Of a DNA stretch of 64,000 bases, positions 11,028-21,475 are shown one piece after another. Positions within the stretch are counted from its first letter, which is position 1, and each line of letters begins with the position of its first letter. The DNA is from Adiantum capillus-veneris (lineage: Eukaryota; Streptophyta; Polypodiopsida; Polypodiales; Pteridaceae), in contig CM043964.1 of assembly GCA_014529385.2 (NCBI GenBank), positions 108,662,587 to 108,726,586 of the forward strand. The letters are read 5' to 3'. A program made the translations under genes and the position numbers. A model generated the notes under the pieces. The model did no database searches, had not been told where the DNA came from, and worked only from the letters and a program-made list of their open reading frames with translations.

Positions 11028-12335
11028 ATGGCTGGATCACAGGACACTGCTCTTTACAATATCAAGAAGCTGGATGGAACCAATTTCCCATTGTGGAAGA
11101 AGCAGATTTGGCACGTGTTGGTACAAAAGAAGCAGATAAAACCTATAAAGCTCAAGGGGATAAAACCAGAAGATATGGACGAAGATGAATGGAGCGAAAT
11201 GGATGAATTGGCACTTTCTACCATTATGCTGACTTTGGCAGAAAGCGTTTACTTCAATGTAGCAGACGAGATGTCAGCTTATCAAGCATGGTTAAAGCTG
11301 AGTGATCTTTATGAGAAGCAGAGTGCAGCTTCACAGGTATATTGGCTTAAGAAGCTTGTTGACTTGAAGATGAAAGAAGGGACACCTATGTCCAATCATC
11401 TGAATGAATTCAACACAATCTATAGTCAGTTGTCAGCTCAAGGTGTCAAGTTTGATGAACCTGTTAGAGCTATGTTCCTGTTGATCACATTGCCAGAAAG
11501 TTGGGACACTTTTCGCACAACTTTGAGTAATTCTGCACCTCCAGATGGTTTGAACATAGCAGGTGTAGAAGGAATTCTGTTTACTGAAGAAACCAATAGA
11601 AAGACAATGGACAAAGGCAAAGGAACAGCCTTAGTTGTCAGGGGAAGGACCAAAGAAAAGTACAAAGGTGGAAAGAGGAATCAGTCTCGTAGCAAGTCCC
11701 GCAGTGCTAAAGGCAAGAGTGACATAGAATGCTACCATTGTGGCAAGAAGGGTCACATGAAAAGAGACTGCAGAGAATGGAAAGCAGAAAAAGGCAAAGA
11801 GAAAGCTGAAGACCATGGTGAGAAGAACAAGTCCTCAGTGAAGATTCAAGAAATAAATGTGACAAACACTGTTGCAGAGGATGACAGTCTAGTGTCAGGA
11901 GACATCTACTTCTTGAAGAATACAATGGACTCAGCTCTTCTTACAGCATCTGATGGAAATGCACTGAGTGACTGGATTATAGACTCAGGGGCATCACTTC
12001 ATGTGTCTCCAAACAAGGAGTGGTTTACCTCTTATGTGACCACTAAAGATCATGTTCGGCTAGGCAATGGGCAGACATGTGAGATCTTAGGTGTTGGAGA
12101 TGTTCAATTGAAGTTTCAGAATGGCTATTCTTTCACGCTGAAGAATGTGAGACATGTTCCCGCAATTACAAAGAGCTTGATCAGCACAGGTTTACTTGAT
12201 GATGCTGGCTACGTCACCACTTTTGGACAGAACATGTGGAAGATATCCAAGGGTTCTATGACAGTAGCACATGGAGTAAAGTCTGGAGGACTTTACACGA
12301 TTTATGTATCAAATGTCTCTAAAAATGTAATCTAA
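11028..12335 (+). CDS. Copia gag and protease ORF
   Basis: The 435-residue frame starts at MAGSQDTALY. The UBN2-type gag core contains NFPLWKKQIWHVL and LTLPESWDTF-like segments (here ITLPESWDTF). A basic stretch precedes the CCHC zinc knuckle CYHCGKKGHMKRDC at about residue 236, which binds element RNA. The aspartic protease active site is IIDSGASLH near residue 318. The frame ends at TAA 12333-12335 just as the GAG-pre-integrase segment should begin, and that segment continues in another frame from about 12345. A small indel has therefore broken a normally continuous polyprotein. A programmed frameshift is less likely, because copia elements of this type usually have a single ORF. Confidence 0.93.
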   Translation: MAGSQDTALYNIKKLDGTNFPLWKKQIWHVLVQKKQIKPIKLKGIKPEDMDEDEWSEMDELALSTIMLTLAESVYFNVADEMSAYQAWLKLSDLYEKQSAASQVYWLKKLVDLKMKEGTPMSNHLNEFNTIYSQLSAQGVKFDEPVRAMFLLITLPESWDTFRTTLSNSAPPDGLNIAGVEGILFTEETNRKTMDKGKGTALVVRGRTKEKYKGGKRNQSRSKSRSAKGKSDIECYHCGKKGHMKRDCREWKAEKGKEKAEDHGEKNKSSVKIQEINVTNTVAEDDSLVSGDIYFLKNTMDSALLTASDGNALSDWIIDSGASLHVSPNKEWFTSYVTTKDHVRLGNGQTCEILGVGDVQLKFQNGYSFTLKNVRHVPAITKSLISTGLLDDAGYVTTFGQNMWKISKGSMTVAHGVKSGGLYTIYVSNVSKNVI

Positions 12336-12355
12336 CCAAGCAGCCGAACATTTCT

Positions 12356-13843
12356 TTGTGGCATAGCCGGTTAGGATATATGTCCAAGAAGGGAATGGAA
12401 ATCTTGTCGTGTTCTTGTTATTTTCCTGGCTTTTCATTTAATGATTTTGAATTCTGTGAACATTGTTTGTATGGTAAGCAAACACAACAGCCACATAAGC
12501 ATAGAAGCAGTAGAAGAGATACACAGCTGGCACTTGTTCATAGCGATTTGTGTGGACCTATGCCTAACCTATCTCTAGGGGGAGCTTCTTACTTTATGAC
12601 ATTTATAGATGATTACTCAAGGAAAGTATGGGTTTACTTTCTCAAGCACAAGGATGAAGCGTTTAGTGTTTTCAAAACGTTTGTGACACTTGTGGAGAAT
12701 AAGAGTGGCAAGAAGCTTAAATGCTTACGCACTAACAATGGTGGAGAGTATGTTTCAAAGGCCTTTCAGGACTTTTGTGAGTCAAAAGGTATAAAACGTG
12801 AACTTACTGCTCCTTACAATCCTCCTCAAAATGGTGTTGCTGAGAGGATGAACAGGACCATACAAGAGAAGGTCAGAAGTATGTTGTCTAATGCACAGCT
12901 GCCAAATGCGTTTTGGGCTGAAGCTGTATCAACAGCTGTTCATCTTGTAAATAGATCTCCTAGCAAGGTTTTGCAGAAGGATTCAGTGCCAGAGATGGTA
13001 TGGTCAGGCAAAATGCCCTCATACAAGCATCTCAGAGTCTTTGGCTGTGAGGCATATACTCACGTTCCAAAGGAATTTAGGAACAAACTTGAGCCAAAGA
13101 GTAGAAAGTGCATCTTTCTAGGCTATGGTAATTCTGGTGAGATGGGGTACAGACTTTGGGATCCCGAATCCAGATTGGTTGTCCGCAGCAATGATGTTCA
13201 CTTTAATGAATCCAAATATCATTCTAAACCAAAGAGGGTTGAGGAGATTAGAAGATTTTTCTTCCAAGAAGATGGACCTGCATGTGCAAGACAAAATGTC
13301 AGGGCTCAAGAGGAGCAAGGACAGGATAGAGTGGAACCACAGGTTGTGGCTGAGCCTGAGCCACCTATTGTGCGTAGATCTAGACGTGTCACGCGACCTC
13401 CTGATTGGTTTGTTCCATCTATGAACTATGTCATGTTGACTGATTGCAATGAGCCTTCATGTTACAAGGAGGCAGTGCAAATGAAGGACTCCGGGAATTG
13501 GCAATTGGCCATGCAGTCAGAGATGAAAGCTCTGCATAAAAACAAGACATGGAAGCTGGTTAAATTACCACAGGGCAAAAAGGCTCTACCTTGTAAATGG
13601 GTTTACAGGTATAAGATCACCGCTCATGATAGTCAGCCAAAGTACAAAGCAAGGCTTGTTGCCAAGGGCTTTAAGCAAGAACAAGGCATTGACTTTGATG
13701 AAGTCTTCTCTCCGGTGGTCAAGATGACTACATTGAGATTCTTTCTTGCATTGGTTGCCATATTAGATTTGGTGTTGCACCAAATGGATGTCAAGACAGC
13801 GTTCTTGCATGGTCATTTAGATGTGGAAATTTACATGCAGTAG
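12356..13843 (+). pseudogene. Copia integrase and N-terminal reverse transcriptase
   Basis: The frame opens with the GAG-pre-integrase motif LWHSRLGYMSKKGM (partly before the first ATG). The rve integrase core follows with HSDLCGPM and FIDDYSRKVWVYFLK, then the second catalytic site, and PYNPPQNGVAERMNRTI containing the catalytic Glu. The second catalytic Asp is replaced: RTNNGGEY instead of RTDNGGEY. RT begins at WQLAMQSEMKAL, with YKARLVAKGFKQEQGIDF and MDVKTAFLHG. TAG at 13841-13843 replaces the usual Gln of the MQQPEGF motif (one C-to-T change), and the same frame continues beyond it. Confidence 0.94.
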
Positions 13844-15004
13844 CCAGAAGGGTTTGTTGAGAAAGGCAAGGAAGATTGGGTATGCCAGTTGTTAAAGAGT
13901 CTTTATGGCTTAAAACAATCACCGAGGGCATGGTACCATAAATTCCACAAGTTTATGCTTTCTCAAGGCTACAAACGTAGTGAGTTCGATCACTGTCTAT
14001 ATACAAAGAAGGCTAAGGATGGTAGTTGGCTGATCCTTATTTTGTATGTGGATGACATGTTGATTGCTGGCAAGCACTTGGAAGAAATTTCATCTTTGAA
14101 GTCAAAGATGGAAAAATCGTTTGACATGAAAGACATGGGTGAGGCAAGTCATATACTTGGTATGCGCATTGAGAGAGACAGATCAAAGAAGTTGATTTGG
14201 TTATCTCAAACAGAGTATATTGACAAGGTTTTGCAACGTTTCAATATGGAGAAGGGAAATGCATTGAGTGTTCCATTGCCACCATATGTGAAACTTAGAA
14301 AACAAGATTGTCCTGTGTCTGAGGAAGAACAGGCTGAAATGGATAAGATTCCATATGCGTCTGCAGTGGGTAGTTTGATGTATGCAATGATTGCTACTCG
14401 CCCAGACATTGCATTTGCAGTGGGAGTAGTAAGTCGATACATGTCAAACCCAGGCAAGAAACATTGGGAGGCAGTGAAAGGAATATTGAGATACCTGCAA
14501 GCTACAAAGAGTATGCGTATATGCTATGGGAGTCAGGAGCTAAGTGTAAAGGGTTTTACAGAATCAGATTATGCAGGTGACTTAGACAACCGAAGGTCTA
14601 CGTCAGGGTATGTCTTTACATTGGCTGGTGGAGCAGTATCATGGCGTTCTAGATTACAAGATTGTGTTACTCAGTCTACTACAAAGGCTGAATATGTTGC
14701 AGCATCAATGGCATGCAAAGAATCAATTTGGCTTAATCGACTAGTAACAGATTTGGGAATCAAAGAAGAGATGCCTGTGTTATATTGTGATAGTCAAAGT
14801 GCTATACAATTGACTCGCAATCCAGTTTATCACTCAAAGACAAAGCATGTGGATGTGAAGTATCATTTCATCAGGGAAATGATCGAGGATAAGCAACTTC
14901 AGCTTGTCAAAGTTCACACCAGAGAAAATCCTGCTGATTTACTTACAAAAGGACTTCCCTCCGAGAGCTTTGCGCATTTTCGCAAGCAGTTAGGTGTAGG
15001 GTAG
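13844..15004 (+). CDS. Copia reverse transcriptase C-terminal part and RNase H
   Basis: Same frame as the preceding ORF, separated only by the TAG codon. RT continues with KSLYGLKQSPRAWY and the polymerase active site LYVDDMLIAG. The connection contains SHILGMRIERDR and VGSLMYAMIATRPDIAFAVG. RNase H has ESDYAGDLDNRRSTSGYVF, STTKAEYVA and YCDSQSAIQLTRNP. It ends with HVDVKYHFIREM and LTKGLPSESF at TAG 15002-15004, as in TNT1-like and related copia elements. All RT and RNase H catalytic motifs are visible. Confidence 0.95.
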   Translation, partial: PEGFVEKGKEDWVCQLLKSLYGLKQSPRAWYHKFHKFMLSQGYKRSEFDHCLYTKKAKDGSWLILILYVDDMLIAGKHLEEISSLKSKMEKSFDMKDMGEASHILGMRIERDRSKKLIWLSQTEYIDKVLQRFNMEKGNALSVPLPPYVKLRKQDCPVSEEEQAEMDKIPYASAVGSLMYAMIATRPDIAFAVGVVSRYMSNPGKKHWEAVKGILRYLQATKSMRICYGSQELSVKGFTESDYAGDLDNRRSTSGYVFTLAGGAVSWRSRLQDCVTQSTTKAEYVAASMACKESIWLNRLVTDLGIKEEMPVLYCDSQSAIQLTRNPVYHSKTKHVDVKYHFIREMIEDKQLQLVKVHTRENPADLLTKGLPSESFAHFRKQLGVG

Positions 15005-15082
15005 TATATCACTTCTCTACATCTCTTATATATTAGCTTGTATAGTAGCTTCTCTCACACTTAAAGTACCACATTGGACTTT

Positions 15083-15285
15083 AAGTGGGAGGTTGTTGGG
15101 GTATAAATCCCAATGTGGTCGCCCAGGTAAGTGGGCGGGCCGCCAGGTATGTACACATATTCTTTTGTAAAAACCTAATAAGAACTCACTATGCTCTACA
15201 CATTACAGTAGAGCGAGTTCACCATATCGTCGTGCTCTTCTTCTCGCACTCTCTCTAGCGTCGCACTTCCACTCGTACTCCTTCA
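15083..15285 (+). repeat. Copia polypurine tract and 3' LTR
   Basis: AAGTGGGAGGT at 15083-15093 is the plus-strand primer. The 192-bp LTR begins TGTTGGGGTATAAA at 15094 and ends CCTTCA at 15285, followed by the AGGTT duplication. Confidence 0.94.
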
Positions 15286-15905
15286 AGGTTGAGAGCCTAC
15301 ACCAACACTCTTGGCTATGGAGTGCAAATCCAACCAAGAGCCATGCTTCAATGCTTAAGCTTGCCATCTTCTCCATCTTCATTATTATGCTATTATGTAT
15401 GCTAGCAAGAAGAGTGATGATAAGTGAGGAACTAATTCTTTATCTTATAAAATGTTTCTTCTTCCTCTTCCCTACCCTCATTCCCTGCTAGCTCTCTCCA
15501 CCTTTGAAGGTGTTTGCGGTTTTGGGACTGAGGCTTGTGATAGTTAAAGATTTCTTTAAATTTTATGTTATGCTTGTGATGCATGAAGCTTTCCATATTC
15601 ATTGCATCACCTAGGTCACAAGGAACACAAAGATTGTATTGTAACAAGTCTCTCTTAATGAGAGAAATCACAATTCAAATGCCTATTGGAGGGGGGACCG
15701 GTTCCACATAAATCCGGTCCTCAATTGTTGTCATGTTCTCTAAATTCTCTCCCTTGCAAAAGTATTGTTCATGACAAGTTAACTAAATGCTAAGTTAATG
15801 TTGCTACTATCAATTATGTTCACCCGCTATGCTCACAAAGTAATTTCTCAAAAGTACTCTCATTAATTTCCACTACTATCAAGTTAATAGGCCAATTCCA
15901 TTACA

Positions 15906-16329
15906 ACCTAGGTAGGATTAGACCCACGGGTGTAGGTCCCTGTTTTAGAGGGCCAAAAGATGTTGTGTGTTTTTATCCTATGTGTGACCCACCCATACTC
16001 CAAAATATTTTAGTATAGGACTGCTACTACTCTTGTACATATTAAGATCTTCATGGTTTGTATTAACTCTTGTACATAATATGGTTTCCAGGGATATTGC
16101 ATGGCATGTACATTTCAAATAAAATCAGTTTTTTTACTGCTTGACCATTTTATATTAATTAAGTATAAAGTTTTCTTTGAAAGGAGATAAGTTTGAAAGT
16201 ATAAATTAAAACAAGTAGAAATTTATTTACTACTAAACTCCACTACTTAATCCCAAGGGAACACTCACACAAATAGCCTTTACACAGTTATGCAAGAAAA
16301 GAGACTATTATTAAAGCAAGTCCAACTTC
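15906..16329. other. Unassigned sequence between F and E
   Basis: No recognisable coding region or repeat. It may be host DNA or the 5' end of old element E. I see no matching duplication that would define the right edge of F. Confidence 0.4.
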
Positions 16330-18208
16330 CCACCTTGAGAAGGACCAAACTTAGAGCGTGATGCCAAAGCATGGCTTGATGTTATGGATGACTATTTCCA
16401 CGCCACCAAAACTGCCCAAGAAAATTAGGCTATGTTAGGTATGTTCCGTCTCAGTGTGCGATGCCAAACTCTAGTGGAACAACATTGCAGAGACCATCCC
16501 ACCAATAGCCATCTTGGGAAAAGATGAATCAGGCAGTCAAAAAATGCTACATTGCTTCGCACACTAGGCTATTAAGATGAATGAGTTCTTTGGCTAATGA
16601 CAACCAAGGCTCTCACTAGAGGAATACTACACCAAATTTGTGTCCTTAGGATGATATGCTTCCTAGATGACAATGGAGTAGCATATTGCCCATTTTTTCA
16701 AGGCTTTAACAAGCCCTTGAGTAAACACATTGAAGCTATGGGGCCTACATCAATTCAATATTCCCTTCTTAGAGCCAAACCTCTTGTAGATAGGAACCAA
16801 CCCTACCAAGAACTATAATAATTTTAACAATTTTAAGAGATTCAAAACTAGGGGAATTTCAACCAAGGAAACCAGTGACGTATAGTGGTAGTAGCTGTAG
16901 CAACCTTGGAGCAACCTTTCATTAATTTTATGTATAATGGATGTAACCAAATGGGGCCTTATAGAAGTAGATTTCCACAAGAGAAAGACCTAGAACTACA
17001 GCCAAGCATAACCACCAACATCAGCAAATCAAGGAAACATACAAAGAGGGGTGGAAATGGAGGACGTGATGGGGGAAGAGGAAGAGGAGATAGATCATAT
17101 GCACAACAGGAGACCTACCCTAATGAATGAGGAAGATGAAAGAGCTACACTGGTTGCCGCAATTGACAATCATGGAGCTCATCAACGATATGTGGTCATC
17201 CAAAATATTAAAAACCAATAAGTTAAAAAGTTCGAGTTACTTATAGATTGTGGTAGTACACATTCTTTTCTCTCTCCGAAATGCTTAAGGAAGCTAAAGT
17301 TGAGTCAGCATCAAGTCAAAAAATTGGTAGTAGAAACAAAAAATGGAAAAGAGGTTCTTTCTCTTGAATACTCAGCCAGGCAACTCATCCTATTTTTGTT
17401 CCTTGCATGTAGGGATCTATGACAGCATCTTGGGAATGGATTGGTTATCCAAAAATCAAATTCACATCCATTATGCAGAGGATATTCTTTCCTTTAAAAA
17501 TGAATTAGTAGAAGAGGTATTAATACAAAGGTGTAATGGGAAACCAAGGGCTCATTAATTAGTTAAGTCTACTACACTTATTAGGGGTTTATATAAGGGG
17601 TAACAAATCTATATGATTAAACTAAACAAAGTTGAAGATTCACAGGCCAACCAGCTTCCAAGGTGGCTTAAGGAATTTTCAGATGCACTAGAGAATCTCT
17701 TAAATATACCTCCCCCAAGGAATATAGATCGGGAGAGTGAAAACCTTTTTGGGTAGTGAACCTGTTTCCAAGAGGCCCTACAAAATGTCCCTTCCCAAAG
17801 CCATAGAACTCAAAGAGCAGCTTTGACAACTTTTCGAGCAGGGGTTCATCCAACCAAGTACTTCACCATGGGGACCACCTACTTTATTGCAGAAGAAGAA
17901 GAATGGATCCCTACTCCTCTGCATAGATTACCAAGGTCTTAATCAGGTGTCTGTGAAGAATAAGTACCATATCCCTCGTATTGGATAGGTTACATGGTGC
18001 TGAAATGTTCACAAAAAATGATCGCAGATCGGGATACCATCAAATTTGGATCAAGGAAGTAGACATTTACAAGACCGCATTTAACACTTGATATGGGCAC
18101 TATGCTTTTGGTCTTATCAATGCTACAGTAACTTCTAAGCGGCTCATGTAGGATGTATTTTTGGGAATACCGGCATGATTTTGTATTGGTATTCTTTGAT
18201 GACATACT
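16330..18208 (+). pseudogene. Old Ty3/gypsy element E: gag, protease and first half of reverse transcriptase
   Basis: Heavily decayed + strand polyprotein. Gag traces lie at about 16440-16820 and a basic Gly/Arg-rich gag tail at about 17030-17120. Protease spans about 17225-17560 with LLIDCGSTHSFLSP and, in another frame, SILGMDWLSKNQIHIHY. RT spans about 17780-18208 with the ELKEQL...[11 protein letters not shown] finger region and [21 protein letters not shown]. The sequence breaks at 18208 within the YxDD-box region (F-D-D) because element G is inserted. It resumes in register at 25446. Multiple stops and frameshifts occur. Confidence 0.85.
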
Positions 18209-18657
18209 TGTAATGGGAATGGCCTATGAGCTTTGAGGATAGCAGAATTAAGAGAATTAGAGTGACATTTATGTGAGATTACTTTGAAAACATAGAGGGC
18301 GAACTTAATTGATGGTAGCAACATGAACATAGTACTTAATCAACTTGGCATGAACAATAATTTTGCAAGAGAGAGAGAGTATTAGAGAACATGACAATAG
18401 TTGACAACCGGATTTACTTGGAGCCGGCCCCCCTCCAAAAGGAATTTGTATTATAGATTCTCCCATCAAGAGAGACTTGGTACAATACAATCTTTGTGTT
18501 CCTTGTGACCTTGGTGATGCTATGAAGATGAAAAGCTTCATGCATCACGAGCATAACATAAATTTTTCAAAAAGCATTAACAATCCCAAGCCTCAGTCCC
18601 AAGGCCTAAAACACCTTCGAAGGTGGAGAGACCTAGCAAGGAATGAGGGTAGGGACA
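18209..18657 (-). repeat. Truncated 3' LTR of element G
   Basis: About 450 bp match 23876-24280 (TGTAATGGGAATGGCCTATG, then CATCAAGAGAGACTTGGTAC and GCATCA.GAGCATAACATAAA). Similarity stops at about 18650, where G pol sequence begins. Confidence 0.88.
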
Positions 18658-19400
18658 TTGGACCTCAAAAGGCTTTGAGAGATCCGGAAGCATGAGGACT
18701 GTTTTGAGAGGTAAGATTCTCTTTGAGCTTATCAAAATCATATTTCTCCTTACGAGTCCATGAATACTTAACGTTCTTCTTTGTTAAGTCATGTAATGGT
18801 CCTGCTATTTGAGAAAATTTTTCTATGAAGCGTCTATAGTATGCACACATACCAATAAAGCTTCTTAGCTCATGTAGATTCCTTGGATTAGGCCATGCTT
18901 TTATTACCTCTAACTTTGATGGATCTATACGGATACCATCTTGAGAGATAATATGACCTAAGTAATGAATCTCTTGTAGAAAAAACTCACTTTTCTTTTG
19001 ATTAATGAAAATCTTATTCTCTCTCACAACTTAAAGATTACATGGAGGTGTCACTTATACTCCTTAAGAGAATTTGAGTGGCCTGAAGATTTTTTTCGAT
19101 CATGAGTTTAAATGCAGCTAGAGCATTTTCCAGGCCAAAACTTGTAACTTATCAAATAGATCTACCCACAGCACGGGAAATATTTTTTTTTATAGTGATC
19201 CGATTTAGTACTCTATAGTCGACACACATGTGATGTGTCATCTTTCTTTTGCACTAAAAGTATTGGTGAACAGAATGGAGAGGAGCTAGGCCTCACCATC
19301 CCTTTTTTCACCAATTCATGCACTTGCCTCATGATCTCCTCTTGTTAGCTTGTGAAACTCAATAAGGAGGTTTATTAGGCGGTGTGCTTCCTAGTAGAAG
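18658..19400 (-). pseudogene. Element G reverse transcriptase
   Basis: On the - strand, the 5' part (19400 to about 19180) reads EEIMRQVHELVKKGMVRPSS and PILLVQKKDDTSHVCR, the RT finger region. The 18665-19027 frame reads FFLQEIHYLGHIISQDGI, VIKAWPNPRN and LRSFIGMCAYYRRFIEKFS, the thumb/connection region. These are typical Ty3/gypsy motifs. The palm with the catalytic Asp pair is disrupted between them, and the sequence ends at LSKPFE, where RNase H should start. Confidence 0.88.
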
Positions 19401-19689
19401 CTCTACTGCATGGTCATCATCCCCTCATTTTGGAGATAGCTCACTAGAGATGTCATCAATGAAAACATCTTGGAATCCATTTAGGAAATTAGACAACTCT
19501 AATTCCTCTTGAATTCCTTATTGCTACTTGTGAAAACATTAGAATCACAGATTCTCTAACAAAAATCATATACTAAAAAAATAGAGCTTTTCATTGACTT
19601 ATCAAAAGAAAGTTTATTCACCAGGGATATGGTGTTCCCCAAATTGTTAGCATCCCTGTATATTATCTTTTCCCTGTAGGTGAAATAGA

Positions 19690-20010
19690 TTCTCCTTTTA
19701 GGGAACTTCATGTTGGCCGCCATGCGGTTGAACCAGGTGCCCCTAGGATAACATCCTCATGTTGGAGAGGAGAGATTAAAAAAAGTCTTCTTTTTCCATG
19801 TATTTTTGGACATGAAGCCTCAACTTCCCAATCAAGGGAGTAATGGACTCTTGCTGTCCCTTGAAACTTGTGTCAACAGTTACAGTATCTCCCATCTCAA
19901 AAGTTTGAATGCTCAAACTAGGTGGCCAACTCCGTTGATATGAAGGTGTGATTAGAGCCAGGGTCAAACAAGGTGAACGCATCATGCTCCCTTACTTTTT
20001 CCCAAGCATA
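19690..20010 (-). pseudogene. Element G aspartic protease
   Basis: On the - strand, AFTLFDPGSNHTFIS around 19990-19945 is the retropepsin active site in its D-P-G-S form. ILGAPGSTAW near 19740 is the C-terminal ILG motif. It lies between gag (about 20140-21245) and RT, the normal order. A frameshift separates the two halves. Confidence 0.75.
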
Positions 20011-20139
20011 GAAGAGGAGCGAGCCTTTGCAATGAGTATCCTCTTTTGGAGCTTCAACCATGGAAGCTCTAGGAGTGTCATTGCGTACATTTCTTTTGGA
20101 GCAATAATGATAACCATGTCCTTGCTCCCCAACACTTTA

Positions 20140-21245
20140 ATCATTTATGGTATTTATGAAAGGCCTCTAATTCTTTGGGAGAGAGCTTATTTTTACATTT
20201 GTAAGCTCCTTTCTTCTTGGCCTTGTTGTTGTTGGTGTTGCCTTGGGAAGAGTTTTGAGCATTGCTCTTCCCTTTAGCTTCATTTTGATCCTTGTTTTCC
20301 ATGGGCTTGAAATTTATTCTCACCCTTTGTTGTAAATTGATCTTTGAAGCAACCATAGTGTGGTGGATGACTTCGGTGATAGTGCTAGGTCATTGTGAGT
20401 TGACATACTCGGTCATTTCATCAGATAATACCGCACAAAATTGTTGCTCTTGTTTGGAGAAGTCTATCCTTTGAAAGATTGTAGCTTAGAGATGTAAATC
20501 CCAAAACTTGTCTACAGATTTGTGGATAGACTCATTGAAGATCAACTTCAAGATCCTCCATTTGGTAAGAACTTTTTCCTTTGCATGCTTGCAAGGAATT
20601 GCTTCATGATGGAAACTTGTAGAGTTTTTCATATCTTAGGGGCCTCGCCATTTCCACGAAGGCTAGCCCACCATTGACGAGTAGATTTATGGAAGTGTGT
20701 AGCTACATGGTGTAGCTTGAAGGACTCTGTGAAGCCCTCCTCTCCAAAGGCCGCATCAAATTGTTGGATGAAGGCCAATACTTTGTCTGTGGCACCAAAG
20801 GTGCCATCATAGGTGAGAAAAGCGAAACTCTTTCCTCCCTCTTTGAACTTCTTGAGCTTTTGTGATCTTCATCATGCAAGGTAAGTTTTGTGATGTCCTC
20901 TCCTCTTGTATTCTCTAGGAGAATAATTATTTCTCTCGTCGGAAGAGGAGGAAGGTGAAGAAGAAGGAGAAGAGGGTGACCTCTGTCTTGCCTTTTTCTT
21001 CCTTTTTTTCCTCTTCCCTTTTGGAATGACAAGGAGAAGGACTATGGGTTGACCGTTTCTTCTTGGGAGGAGTTGGTGACAGTTTAGACCGCCTTCTTCA
21101 TGGAGCCACATCTCTAAAGGAACTTAGGAATTCACTTGTTTCTCGTTCTTTGGATTCCTTCTCTCTTATGGGAGAGAGTCTTCTTTTAGGAGTCTCATCA
21201 AGAGACCTCTTAAACTCTCTCTCTGCTTGGAGAGGAAGGGAAATC
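20140..21245 (-). pseudogene. Element G gag, main part
   Basis: Reading on the - strand: a Ser/Arg/Lys-rich segment at about 21245-20940 (RRLSPIREKESKE and a KKEEK-rich part). Then the Retrotrans_gag core at about 20810-20560 (FGATDKVLAFIQQFDAAF, HHVATHFHKSTRQWWASL). Then a basic Asn/Lys-rich tail (KDQNEAKGKSNAQNSSQG) at about 20300. The frame is broken at several places. It lies upstream of the protease in the same orientation. Confidence 0.75.
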
Positions 21246-21394
21246 CCATAAGCACTGAGAGCGGATTTTTTGAGATGGGGCTCAACTCAAGGCTCCCACC
21301 AGACAACCACTCCGTGAGACCCTACACACGCATATTTCTTAGGGGCACCACCCTCTTTTATGGAGAAAGAAGGAAACCAAAACAAACCATATAC

Positions 21395-21475
<81 letters not shown>

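Larger units (their letters stand above)
9739..15285 (+). mobile_element. Complete Ty1/copia LTR retrotransposon, 5547 bp
   Basis: Both LTRs (9739-9929 and 15094-15285) start TGTTGGGGTATAAA and end CTTCA. A perfect 5-bp duplication AGGTT flanks the element (9734-9738 and 15286-15290). Its coding order is gag, protease, integrase, reverse transcriptase, RNase H, the copia order. It lies inside the LTR of element F. The LTRs differ by about nine substitutions and one indel in about 191 bp, so the insertion is moderately old. Three coding lesions make it defective. Confidence 0.96.
931..15905 (+). mobile_element. 3' LTR of Ty3/gypsy element F, split by a CACTA and a copia insertion
   Basis: The LTR begins TGTCATAA at 931 right after the polypurine tract and ends CCATTACA at 15905. 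It exists as three pieces: 931-1815, 9619-9738 and 15291-15905, about 1620 bp in all. Each piece aligns in order with the reverse complement of the complete G LTR at 23876-25441. Shared landmarks include AAATGATTTTCTCATATT, CCTTAGGGTTAGCTTCATT, GTGCAAGAGCTCC, and CACCAACACTCTTGGCTA across the copia site. The gaps are exactly the CACTA element (with its AAG duplication) and the copia element (with AGGTT). The 5' LTR of F is outside the window. Confidence 0.88.
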
